Positions 1-9,238 of a stretch of DNA of 64,000 nucleotides are shown here, in pieces. The notes under the pieces are model-generated. The model had not been told where the DNA came from. It searched no databases and saw only the letters and a list, made by a program, of their open reading frames with translations. The DNA comes from CAYVQU01 sp964453155. Lineage in GTDB: Bacteria; Chloroflexota; Anaerolineae; Anaerolineales; UBA11858. Position numbers and translations under genes: made by a program. The stretch lies in assembly GCA_964453155.1 (NCBI GenBank), contig CAYVQU010000002.1, positions 1 to 64,000 of the forward strand. The letters run 5' to 3'. Position 1 is the stretch's first letter. Every line of letters starts with the position of its first letter.

Positions 1-17
1 CAGCCACGATCCTTTGG

Positions 18-401
18 CTACCGCTGCTGTCCCGCCTTAAGTGGATAGCCTAAATATTCATCTGTAGATGTGATGGTAAATATCAAAAAGAATCCGGTAA
101 AAAATAAACCCAGCCACGCAATATTCCACCCTAAAAATACTAAGAAATTGTGATTTAAAACTTGATCTACTCGATATTGAGTTTTTTGATGCCAATTATC
201 TTCTTGAACAGATCGCAACCATAATGCTCCGGATATTAGATCGAGAATCCCCATAATTCCAATCATGATAACTCTAGGTTTTGAATACCCTCCCAGCCAA
301 GCATTCTTTGCATCACTTGGAATGAAAAATAATAGAATTAGGCTACAAAGTCCTACCAAAAAAACAATTAGTAAATTCTGTTTAAATATCAGTTTAGGCA
401 T
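18..401 (-). CDS. Small membrane protein of unknown function
   Basis: I do not recognise this 127-residue protein. It shows about three hydrophobic segments, near residues 7-26, 44-62 and 88-111, with a short polar stretch (EDNWHQKTQYR) between the second and third, so it is probably an integral inner-membrane protein. It starts at an ATG at 401 and overlaps the end of the upstream hydrolase gene by 8 bases, so the two are probably translated from one message. The DNA is visibly richer in A+T than the neighbouring glgX, which may indicate recent acquisition. Confidence 0.55.
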   Translation of the reverse strand: MPKLIFKQNLLIVFLVGLCSLILLFFIPSDAKNAWLGGYSKPRVIMIGIMGILDLISGALWLRSVQEDNWHQKTQYRVDQVLNHNFLVFLGWNIAWLGLFFTGFFLIFTITSTDEYLGYPLKAGQQR

Positions 402-975
402 CGTTTATCCGTGTATGCGGGAATCCATTCCAAATCTCTTGGGGAAATACGATACTACTTGTTCCAGGTAAATTCGGAACTCCCTGGTTGGTATTCAAAT
501 CAATTCCATGGGATATATAGGCCTGATAGGCCAGTTGTCCGCAATAAAATGCATCTTTATGACCCGGGTTGAGCAAATTGATATTGTAAGGTTTTCGCGC
601 GGTGGCCTGGGCCAGGCAAAATTCCGCCACACTTGCTCTGACCTGGTTTTCATCTTCAGCAGATAAACCTGCAGCCTGCAGAGGATACGCCACTCCCACC
701 AAATGATCTTTGAACCGCCCCCGGTGTTTGTACATTTTGCGGGCTGTCCACTCATTATCTTCGAGATCGAAAGTATAAACTCCCCGGGCCGCGGCCTCCA
801 CGCAGCGCCCTTCCGGACCCACGTAAACCGCCACATGGTCCACTTCACCGGGGATGAGTAGTCCTAAAATCCGCCAGTAATCCCCGGGATAGGCTGGATT
901 ATCAGCATCAAAAGCCAGACATAAGATATCCCCTGTTTGGATCGGAATGTCATTAACGGTGTAGGAATAAATCAA
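394..975 (-). CDS. Permuted papain-like (YiiX/NlpC-P60-type) cysteine hydrolase
   Basis: The protein has about 193 residues. A conserved His lies in DHVAVYVGPE and is followed by a Glu-containing strand (CVEAAARGV); the probable catalytic Cys lies near the C-terminus in YCGQLAYQAY. The order His first, Cys last is that of the circularly permuted YiiX/YebB-like amidases, which act on acyl or peptide bonds; the substrate here is unknown. No signal peptide is visible. The frame is open to a TTG at 993, but the best Shine-Dalgarno (GGGAGG) sits 5 bases before a TTG at 975, so I use that start. The gene is coupled by an 8-base overlap to the small membrane protein that follows. Confidence 0.6.
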   Translation of the reverse strand: MIYSYTVNDIPIQTGDILCLAFDADNPAYPGDYWRILGLLIPGEVDHVAVYVGPEGRCVEAAARGVYTFDLEDNEWTARKMYKHRGRFKDHLVGVAYPLQAAGLSAEDENQVRASVAEFCLAQATARKPYNINLLNPGHKDAFYCGQLAYQAYISHGIDLNTNQGVPNLPGTSSIVFPQEIWNGFPHTRINDA

Positions 976-985
976 ATCAACCTCC

Positions 986-1046
986 CTTCCCAAGTTCCCC
1001 GGAAACTGAGTTCGCAGAACTTTAAGTTTCCGGGGAGCTTGGGAAG
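986..1046. repeat. Long inverted repeat upstream of the hydrolase gene
   Basis: Two 22-base arms (986-1007 and 1025-1046) match at 21 of 22 positions when one is reverse-complemented, separated by 17 bases. They begin CTTCCCAAG and end with its complement CTTGGGAAG. The structure spans the ribosome-binding region of the hydrolase gene on the minus strand, so in mRNA it could hide or expose the start. It may equally be a small mobile palindrome of the kind abundant in this window. Confidence 0.7.
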
Positions 1047-1091
1047 TAAAATTAGTACCGAAATTATATCCTGTCTGGCAATGGTTTAGCG

Positions 1092-1097
1092 TATAAT
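1092..1097 (+). promoter_or_regulatory. -10 box of a probable leaderless glgX promoter
   Basis: A perfect TATAAT lies exactly six bases before the glgX ATG at 1104, which puts the expected transcription start on the start codon itself. No good -35 hexamer is visible at 16-18 bases, and there is no Shine-Dalgarno, which fits leaderless translation. Confidence 0.5.
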
Positions 1098-1103
1098 GCT
1101 AGT

Positions 1104-3164
1104 ATGACCGATCTTTACCCTGGCCGTTCTTACCCCCTCGGTGCCGTACTCCTAAACGGGGGCGTTAATTTTTGCGTTTACTCCCACAACTGTACTGCCA
1201 TTGAAATATTACTCTTTGACCATCCTGACGACCCAGCCCCCTCCCGCGTCATCCCGCTAGACCCCAAAATCAATCGAACTTTTTATTATTGGCATATCTT
1301 TGTTGATGGACTGACTGCTGGGCAACTGTACGCCTACCGCGTCAGCGGGCCATATGACCCCGAGCAAGGTTTTCGTTATGATGGCGAAAAAGTGCTGATC
1401 GATCCTTATACCCGCGCAGTTGTCTACGGCGACAATTATCGGCGATCGGCCGCACTCAGCCCTGGGGATAACTGCGCCTATGCCATGAAAAGCGTCGTAG
1501 ATGATCCCCGGACATATGACTGGGAGGGCGACCGGCCCCTGCAGCGGCCCTACACCAAATCGGTAATCTACGAAATGCACGTCGCAGGCTTTACCCGGAA
1601 TCCCAATTCCGGGGTGGCTGCCAGTAAACGGGGGACGTACGCCGGTTTGATCGAAAAAATCCCTTACCTCCAGGAATTAGGTGTGACCGCGGTTGAGCTA
1701 CTACCCGTCCAACAATTCGACGAACAAGATGTCCCCCCACCGCTCAAGAATTACTGGGGCTATAACCCGATTGTGTTTTTCGCCCCGCATCGTGGCTACA
1801 GCTTCGACCAATCGCCCTTAGGGCCAATCAACGAATTCAAAGACATGGTAAAAGCCCTCCACACAGCTGGGATCGAAGTCATTCTGGATGTGGTCTTCAA
1901 TCACACCGCCGAGGGGGATCAAAACGGGCCGCTGCTATCTTTCCGCGGTTTCGAAAACAGAGCCTACTACATCACCACCCATCCCGATCAATCCTATTAC
2001 GCCAACTACAGCGGGACTGGCAACTCAGTCAATGCCAACCACTCCATCGTCCGCCGGATGATCATGGACTGCCTGCGCTATTGGGTTCAGGTCATGCATG
2101 TGGATGGTTTCCGCTTTGACCTGGCTTCGGTGCTCTCGCGCGATAAATTTGGCCGCCCCCTAACCGATCCACCCATCCTCTGGGAAATCGAATCTGATCC
2201 AGTGTTATCTGGAACCAAGATCATCGCCGAAGCCTGGGATGCGGGTGGCTTGTATCAGGTCGGCTCCTTCATTGGGCACCGCTGGGCGGAGTGGAATGGA
2301 CAGTATCGTGATGATGTCCGCCAGTTTGTAAAAGGTGACCCTCACACGATTGTCAAGCTCGCCGAACGGATTGCCGGCAGCCCGGATCTCTACCCCCAAC
2401 CCGACCGCAAACCCGACCGCAGCATCAACTTCATCACTGCCCACGATGGTTTCAATCTCTACGATTTGGTGGCCTATAACGAAAAACACAACTGGGCCAA
2501 CGGTGAGGAAAACCGGGACGGACACAACGCTAATTTCAGTTGGAATTGCGGGGTTGAAGGCCCCACCAAAGACAAAGAGATTGAAGCCTTGCGCTGCCGC
2601 CAAATTCGCAATTTCCTGACGATCTTGCATCTGTCTTTAGGCACCCCAATGATCTTGATGGGCGATGAAGTGCGTCACACCCAAAAAGGCAACAACAATG
2701 TCTACTGCCAGGACAGCGAATTAACCTGGTTCAACTGGGATTTGGTCGAGCAAAATCCGGGATTATTTCGTTTCGTCCAGAAACTGATTCGGTTCCACCA
2801 AGAATACGAAGTCTTCCACGACGAAATCTTCTGGACCTTACCGGGCGGCTCCGAAATCTACTGGCACGGGGTTAAACTACGCCAACCCGATTGGGGCGAA
2901 AACTCACACACCCTGGCTTTCGAACTTTACAATCGGGAGCATGGCGAACATCTGTATGTCATGCTGAATGCTTATTGGGAACCCCTCAATTTCGAACTCC
3001 CCGCTCTGCCCTATGGCCACCGTTGGCACCGCATCATCGATACGAGCCATCCTGCTCCCGATGATTTTGCTGAACCGCCAGCCCCTCTGTCACCTGACCA
3101 ACAAGAATATCGAGTCTTAGAGCGTTCGACGGTTGTGCTGACTGGGTTAAAGATTAATTCATGA
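1104..3164 (+). CDS. glgX: Glycogen debranching enzyme, isoamylase type
   Basis: This 686-residue GH13 enzyme hydrolyses alpha-1,6 branch points of glycogen or limit dextrins in the cytoplasm; GlgX/TreX relatives are about 650-720 residues. An N-terminal CBM48-like domain occupies roughly residues 8-110. The catalytic barrel carries the family motifs DVVFNHTAEG, GFRFDLASVL (nucleophile Asp339), IIAEAWD (acid/base Glu376) and TAHDGF (Asp448), followed by a C-terminal beta domain. It is transcribed alone, with no other glycogen gene adjacent. A TATAAT six bases upstream of the ATG suggests a leaderless mRNA. Identification is secure; exact chain-length preference cannot be read from sequence. 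Confidence 0.93.
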   Translation: MTDLYPGRSYPLGAVLLNGGVNFCVYSHNCTAIEILLFDHPDDPAPSRVIPLDPKINRTFYYWHIFVDGLTAGQLYAYRVSGPYDPEQGFRYDGEKVLIDPYTRAVVYGDNYRRSAALSPGDNCAYAMKSVVDDPRTYDWEGDRPLQRPYTKSVIYEMHVAGFTRNPNSGVAASKRGTYAGLIEKIPYLQELGVTAVELLPVQQFDEQDVPPPLKNYWGYNPIVFFAPHRGYSFDQSPLGPINEFKDMVKALHTAGIEVILDVVFNHTAEGDQNGPLLSFRGFENRAYYITTHPDQSYYANYSGTGNSVNANHSIVRRMIMDCLRYWVQVMHVDGFRFDLASVLSRDKFGRPLTDPPILWEIESDPVLSGTKIIAEAWDAGGLYQVGSFIGHRWAEWNGQYRDDVRQFVKGDPHTIVKLAERIAGSPDLYPQPDRKPDRSINFITAHDGFNLYDLVAYNEKHNWANGEENRDGHNANFSWNCGVEGPTKDKEIEALRCRQIRNFLTILHLSLGTPMILMGDEVRHTQKGNNNVYCQDSELTWFNWDLVEQNPGLFRFVQKLIRFHQEYEVFHDEIFWTLPGGSEIYWHGVKLRQPDWGENSHTLAFELYNREHGEHLYVMLNAYWEPLNFELPALPYGHRWHRIIDTSHPAPDDFAEPPAPLSPDQQEYRVLERSTVVLTGLKINS

Positions 3165-3206
3165 TACTTACAAACGTGATGATCTACCAGCCTCACGTAT
3201 CACGCT

Positions 3207-3950
3207 TCACGAGTCACGTTCGCAATCTTCTCCTAACCCTCGAATAAATTTCAAATCATCTTCATCCAATTCCGCCCCCGCTAACAAATCCGGGCGGCGT
3301 TCCCAGGTGCGGCGCAGGGATTCTTCGTGGCGCCACTGGTCGATGAGGGCGTGGTTTCCAGAACGGAGCACCTCGGGGACCCCCCAGCCGCGAAATTCAG
3401 CCGGGCGGGTGTAATGGGGGTGTTCGAGCAACCCCGAAGCGTGGGAATCCTTCAGCGGGGCCGCCGCATCCCCCAAGGCGCCAGGGAGCAGACGCGTAAC
3501 GGCGTCGATCATCACCAAGGCCGGCAGTTCCCCACCCGTCAAGACATAATCCCCCAACGAGATTTCATCCGTTACCAAATGCTGACGAACGCGTTCATCG
3601 AGACCCTCATATCGTCCAGCTAAAAACGCTACGCGGGGCAGTTGTGACAATTCCCAGGCAATTTTCTGGGTAAATGGTCGTCCTTGGGGGGTCATCAAGA
3701 TTACCGGACACTCTGGCGGCACGCCTAAAACCCCTTCTACGGCGGCAAAAATAGGCTCGGCCTTCATCACCATCCCCCCACCACCGCCATAAGGTTCGTC
3801 ATCCGTAGTACGATGCTTGTCGGTCGTCCAATCGCGAATATTGTGAATGCGGTATTCGGCCAACCCATTTTCATGGGCCCGTTTTAGAATACTCGCCTCT
3901 AAATAAGTCGGAAAAACCTCGGGAAAAACCGTAAAAATATCGAAGCGCAT
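3207..3950 (-). CDS. trmD: tRNA (guanine-N1)-methyltransferase
   Basis: TrmD methylates G37 of tRNAs that read CNN codons, using S-adenosylmethionine, and prevents frameshifting. The 247-residue product starts MRFDIFTVFPEVF, the usual TrmD N-terminus, and shows the knot-forming SAM-site segments DDEPYGGGGGM and SLGDYVLTGGELPA. The frame is open for 29 more codons upstream, but those residues are repeat-derived and unlike the family, so I use the ATG at 3950. On the minus strand a TATAAT (3957-3962) lies six bases before this ATG and there is no Shine-Dalgarno, so the mRNA may be leaderless. The usual rpsP/rimM/rplS partners are not present here. Confidence 0.93.
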   Translation of the reverse strand: MRFDIFTVFPEVFPTYLEASILKRAHENGLAEYRIHNIRDWTTDKHRTTDDEPYGGGGGMVMKAEPIFAAVEGVLGVPPECPVILMTPQGRPFTQKIAWELSQLPRVAFLAGRYEGLDERVRQHLVTDEISLGDYVLTGGELPALVMIDAVTRLLPGALGDAAAPLKDSHASGLLEHPHYTRPAEFRGWGVPEVLRSGNHALIDQWRHEESLRRTWERRPDLLAGAELDEDDLKFIRGLGEDCERDS

Positions 3951-3956
3951 GGAGGC

Positions 3957-3962
3957 ATTATA
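3957..3962 (-). promoter_or_regulatory. -10 box of a probable leaderless trmD promoter
   Basis: Read on the minus strand this is TATAAT followed by GCCTCC and the ATG of trmD. The expected transcription start coincides with the start codon. No convincing -35 hexamer is seen. Confidence 0.5.
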
Positions 3963-4043
3963 GTTCAATTGAGTGCTAGGTGGAGGGTTGAGGGGAGTTA
4001 ACTCACCACCCTCAACCCCCCACTCACAACCCGGCACCCCGAC

Positions 4044-4073
4044 TTGACGCTGATTTAAAAGGAATGGTAATAT
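4044..4073 (+). promoter_or_regulatory. Promoter of the first TPR gene, probably leaderless
   Basis: TTGACG (4044-4049), an 18-base spacer and TAATAT (4068-4073), with a TG one base before the -10 (extended -10). Exactly six bases separate the -10 from the ATG at 4080, so transcription should begin at or next to the start codon. Confidence 0.55.
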
Positions 4074-4079
4074 GGCCGC

Positions 4080-5312
4080 ATGTACTTACGAGGCAGTAAC
4101 TGGTCAATGCGAAGAAAGCGCCGGAAACGTTCGAATCCCTGGCGCATTTTTATGTTGGTCATATTAATTGGTGCGGCATTTTACGTGGACCGGATTGTGG
4201 TTCCCGTCACGCCGCCATTGTTCATCCCCACCCCAACCCCTACGCGTGATCCTGAATCGTTTGTCAATGAGGCGATGGCCTATTACAACGATGGAAAATT
4301 GGGGAAGGCGATCGCTTCCTATGAGCAAGCCATCCTGGCGGACCCTGGCAATCCTGCCAACTATGTCAATTTAGCCCGAGTTCAAATCCTGGCCGGACAG
4401 TACGATGAGGCCCTCGAAAACGCCGAATTGGGGCTGCTGCGCAATCCCGATAACCCGGTTGCTCACATCATGCGGGCCTGGGCCCTCGATTTCCAGGGTA
4501 GTTACCTGGAGGCCGAAGCCGCCATCAAACGGGCCTTAGACCTTGATGAGAACAACGCCCTGGCTCACGCGATCTACGCCGAGATTCTGGTCGATCAGGG
4601 CAATTTCGACGCCGCGGCAACTGAATCCCGGCTGGCAATCGAACTTGATCCTAATTTGTTGGAGGTTCGCCGGGCACGCGGCTACGTGCTGTACTGGACC
4701 AGCAACTATGAACTGGCCGCCAATGAATACCAGGCTGCCCTGGCGATCAACGATAATATCCCCAATCTACACTTGATGTTGGGGTATATTAACACCGCCC
4801 TGGGCCAGTATGATCTGGCCGTAGAATCCTTCAATACGGCCAATGCCCTCGATCCATCTGATCCGATCCCCGATTACGAGGCTTCGCGCGTGTATTACGC
4901 CATTGGTGAATTTGCCCGGGCGGCCCAATATGCCGAACAAGCTGTAACCGACGATCCCGCCAACCCCAATATGCGCGGAAATTTGGGGGTGATGTATTCG
5001 AAAAATGCTGAGCGGGAAAAATCGGTGGACGAACTGGCCCTGGCTATTCATGGTGGCCTGACCTCAGATGGTGAAGTTGTTGAGGGCATACCACTCTCTT
5101 ATGAAATTCGGACGATTGAGTTGTACTCGACTTATGGCCTTAACTTAGCCCGTCTGAACCGCTGTGCGGAAGCCGTCCCCATTTTTCAGGCCATGTTGAG
5201 TATCGTCCCCCAGGACGAAATCGCAGTCTATAATGCTGAAACGGGCCTAGAAATGTGTCAGGCCAACCTGGAAATACTCGATACCGAAACCGAGGCTGAC
5301 AGCGGGGGCTAA
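4080..5312 (+). CDS. Membrane-anchored TPR protein (paralogue 1)
   Basis: The 410-residue protein begins with a basic stretch (RRKRRKRSNPWR) and one transmembrane helix (about residues 24-42), then a Pro/Thr linker ending FIPTPTPTR. The rest is a solenoid of about seven to eight tetratricopeptide repeats of 34 residues, such as YDEALENAELGLLRNPDNP. The positive-inside rule puts the TPR domain outside the membrane. TPRs bind other proteins; the partner is unknown. A C-terminal VEGIPL motif and cysteines near residues 363 and 395 have counterparts in the next gene, so the two arose by duplication. There is no Shine-Dalgarno at the ATG; see the promoter entry. Confidence 0.8.
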   Translation: MYLRGSNWSMRRKRRKRSNPWRIFMLVILIGAAFYVDRIVVPVTPPLFIPTPTPTRDPESFVNEAMAYYNDGKLGKAIASYEQAILADPGNPANYVNLARVQILAGQYDEALENAELGLLRNPDNPVAHIMRAWALDFQGSYLEAEAAIKRALDLDENNALAHAIYAEILVDQGNFDAAATESRLAIELDPNLLEVRRARGYVLYWTSNYELAANEYQAALAINDNIPNLHLMLGYINTALGQYDLAVESFNTANALDPSDPIPDYEASRVYYAIGEFARAAQYAEQAVTDDPANPNMRGNLGVMYSKNAEREKSVDELALAIHGGLTSDGEVVEGIPLSYEIRTIELYSTYGLNLARLNRCAEAVPIFQAMLSIVPQDEIAVYNAETGLEMCQANLEILDTETEADSGG

Positions 5313-5337
5313 TAAAGCATTTTCCTATTCTCCCAGC

Positions 5338-5450
5338 TACATCTTGAGTAGCGGTCGCACCCTTCGATACGTGTTCCTCGGTGTTCTGTCCTACTCAGGA
5401 TGCTCCCAATACCTGGATTCCAGAAAGCGTATCGAAGGGTGAAGCGTTAC
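5338..5450. repeat. Interspersed repeat with CCCTTCGATACG palindrome
   Basis: The gap between the two TPR genes holds CACCCTTCGATACG and, about 70 bases later, its complement CGTATCGAAGGGTG, with TCCTACTCAGGATGC between. The same words occur in the MITE-like elements near 41.5 and 42.7 kb, near 33.73 kb and inside ileS, so this is one copy of a dispersed family. Confidence 0.7.
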
Positions 5451-5457
5451 ATAATAT

Positions 5458-6798
5458 ATGGATCGTCAACTGACGGGTAAGCGCCCCACTTTTGGGAAGC
5501 GCGGCCCGGGAATCAACCCTTATCGCATAGTATTTCTCCTGATTTTAATTGCCGGGGGAATTTGGCTTTCGTTTCAGATCGGCACGGACCCCCAAAATCG
5601 GTTCAAACCACTTTTTTTACCAACCCCCACCCCCACGCGGACGGCGGGCTCGTATCTAATGGAAGCAGAGGCCTATTTCGGTGCTGGCAAGATCGCGGAT
5701 CCAAATGAAAGTGATGCCATTGATGCCTACACCAAAGCCCTGGAACTCGAACCCGAAAATACCCAGGCCTGGTCTGAACTCGCCCGATTGCAAGCCTATT
5801 CTTCGAGTCTGCTCTCTACCCAAGAAGAAAAAACCGAGCGTTTGGCCCAAGCGCGCGAATCGGCCCTCAGAGCGATTGAATTTGGTCCGGACGACAGCAC
5901 CGCCCACGCCGTTCACGCTCTAACGCTCGATTGGAGTGCCTCTGTCGCCCCGACTGCCGAACAGCGGTCAAAGTGGCTGGTAGAAGCCGAACAAGCTGCC
6001 GCCCATGCCTATTTTTTAGATCCCGATAATTACCTGGCCCTGGCCTTCTATGCCGAAGTGCTGCTGGACCAAACCAAATGGTCGCAGGCCGAACAGCACG
6101 CCCGCACTGCCGTGGAACTGGCCCCCGACGTGATGGATACCCACCGGGTGTATGCCACCGTCCTGGAAACCTTTGGCCAATATCGGGTCGCCATTGAGGA
6201 ATACGAAAAAGCGGCGGCAATTAACCCCAATATGACCTTCCTCTACATCCGAATTGGGGTGATTTATCGCGAATTGCAGGTTTATGAGGTCGCCCTGGAA
6301 TATTTTGACAAAGCCATCGCGATCAATACCGCTAATGGAGTCCAAGACCCCATCCCCTATATCGCCATTGCCAAAACTTACGCCCGGCAAGGCCAATTCT
6401 TTATCGCCGCGCTCAACGGTGAAAAAGCAGTTCGATTTGATCCAACCAATGCCGACACTTATGGACAACTGGGCGATATTTACACCCGGGCCCGGAACTA
6501 TGAGGGTGCTATCGAAGTTTTGCGCTGCGCGGTACGCGGTTGCACTCCGGATGAAAACCCGATGGCAGATGTCGCGGTAGAGGGGTTGCCATTAACCAAT
6601 ATCACCGTGGCTTATTATTATGTCCGCTATGCCTCCAACCTGACGGCTCTTAGCCGCCCTGGGCAAAATTTCTGCCCCGATGCGCTGGAAGTTCTTGCGG
6701 AAGTGCGGGAAGTATATGCCGATGACGCTCTCCTCATGAGCATTGTTGCTGAGAACGAATCGATTTGTCGGTTGATCCAGGAAACACCGGCGCCTTGA
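5458..6798 (+). CDS. Membrane-anchored TPR protein (paralogue 2)
   Basis: The 446-residue protein repeats the plan of its upstream neighbour: a basic N-terminus, one membrane helix (about residues 24-42), a FLPTPTPTR linker and then TPR repeats to the C-terminus. Clear repeats include SEAEQHARTAVELAPD-like segments around residues 200-225 and a block near 300-360. The C-terminal region conserves VEGLPL and has cysteines near residues 358, 362 and 403. The TPR part is predicted to be extracytoplasmic. Start is the ATG at 5458, which lies directly after an interspersed repeat. Function is unknown; a scaffold or assembly role is inference. Confidence 0.78.
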   Translation: MDRQLTGKRPTFGKRGPGINPYRIVFLLILIAGGIWLSFQIGTDPQNRFKPLFLPTPTPTRTAGSYLMEAEAYFGAGKIADPNESDAIDAYTKALELEPENTQAWSELARLQAYSSSLLSTQEEKTERLAQARESALRAIEFGPDDSTAHAVHALTLDWSASVAPTAEQRSKWLVEAEQAAAHAYFLDPDNYLALAFYAEVLLDQTKWSQAEQHARTAVELAPDVMDTHRVYATVLETFGQYRVAIEEYEKAAAINPNMTFLYIRIGVIYRELQVYEVALEYFDKAIAINTANGVQDPIPYIAIAKTYARQGQFFIAALNGEKAVRFDPTNADTYGQLGDIYTRARNYEGAIEVLRCAVRGCTPDENPMADVAVEGLPLTNITVAYYYVRYASNLTALSRPGQNFCPDALEVLAEVREVYADDALLMSIVAENESICRLIQETPAP

Positions 6799-6878
6799 TG
6801 TTCTAAGGGGAAAAACACCTTCATTGTTAACGAATATCAGAATTATATAAGAATCCCGTTTATATTATCTTTATACAC

Positions 6879-6907
6879 TTGACTTTGCTCCCGAATCTCG
6901 TTAGAAT
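6879..6907 (+). promoter_or_regulatory. Housekeeping promoter of groES-groEL
   Basis: TTGACT (6879-6884), a 17-base spacer and TAGAAT (6902-6907). The expected start point is near 6914, just before the CIRCE operator, so a repressor bound there would block initiation. Confidence 0.75.
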
Positions 6908-6916
6908 TTGGCCGAT

Positions 6917-6943
6917 TTAGCACTCAATTTTACGGAGTGCTAA
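6917..6943 (+). promoter_or_regulatory. CIRCE operator (HrcA binding site)
   Basis: A perfect TTAGCACTC-N9-GAGTGCTAA inverted repeat lies between the promoter and groES. This is the exact consensus of the CIRCE element bound by the heat-shock repressor HrcA, so groESL is expected to be derepressed on heat or protein-folding stress. hrcA itself is not in the window. Confidence 0.95.
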
Positions 6944-6986
6944 GAAACTCAAAATTTACACAAAAAAAAGTGTAGGAGGCTAGGAT

Positions 6987-7280
6987 ATGTCTTTTTCCAT
7001 CAAACCCCTCGGTGATCGCGTTGTTGTCAAACCGATCGAGCAGGACGAAGTGACCGCCGGCGGCATCATGCTGCCCGACACCGCCAAAGAAAAACCCCAA
7101 CGGGGTGAAATCGTGGCGGCTGGCCCTGGTGCCCGCAATGATGCTGGCGACCGCGTCGAGCTGGAAGTTAAAGTTGGCGACGTTGTGCTGTATGCCAAGT
7201 ACGCCGGTACCGAGATCAAGCTGGATGGCGAGAAAGTTCTCGTTTTGCGCGAAAGCGACATTCTGGCAATCGTTGGGTAA
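6987..7280 (+). CDS. groES: Co-chaperonin GroES
   Basis: This 97-residue protein forms the heptameric lid of the GroEL folding chamber. The family landmarks are present: IKPLGDRVVVKPI at the N-terminus, the mobile loop EVTAGGIMLPD around residues 22-33 and the closing VLVLRESDILAIV. Length is typical. An AGGAGG ribosome-binding site lies 9 bases before the ATG. It is the first gene of the CIRCE-controlled operon, with groEL 38 bases downstream. Confidence 0.97.
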   Translation: MSFSIKPLGDRVVVKPIEQDEVTAGGIMLPDTAKEKPQRGEIVAAGPGARNDAGDRVELEVKVGDVVLYAKYAGTEIKLDGEKVLVLRESDILAIVG

Positions 7281-7318
7281 GACCCCTGAAATTTAAACCT
7301 AATTAGGAGTAATATCAA

Positions 7319-8974
<1,656 letters not shown>

Positions 8975-8992
8975 TCCCCACCTAACATAAAG

Positions 8993-9027
8993 AAAGTCCT
9001 GGCTTTTTTACGAAGTCAGGACTTTTT
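8993..9027 (+). terminator. Intrinsic terminator after groEL
   Basis: AAAGTCCTG (8993-9001) pairs with CAGGACTTT (9017-9025) and runs into a T tract, 19 bases after the groEL stop. Confidence 0.85.
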
Positions 9028-9101
9028 CCTTTTAATTACTACGAATTCCGCAACATTCTCAGAAAAAGAATAAAAAATCAACAAAATCCGGTCATTTACC
9101 C

Positions 9102-9129
9102 TGGACACAGTTTCCGTCTGCCCTATAAT
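9102..9129 (+). promoter_or_regulatory. Promoter of gltBD
   Basis: TGGACA (9102-9107), a 16-base spacer and a perfect TATAAT (9124-9129). The start point would be near 9136, giving a leader of about 100 bases before the GGAGG site of gltB. I see no riboswitch in that leader. Confidence 0.65.
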
Positions 9130-9238
9130 CCCACACTAAAATTTGGGGGATTGTGGAAGTAGTCATTCTCGGCGGGGGTTGGCGTGGTGAGGACGTCACC
9201 AAGAACCCTACACTCACATCCCTTTTGGAGGTAACAGC

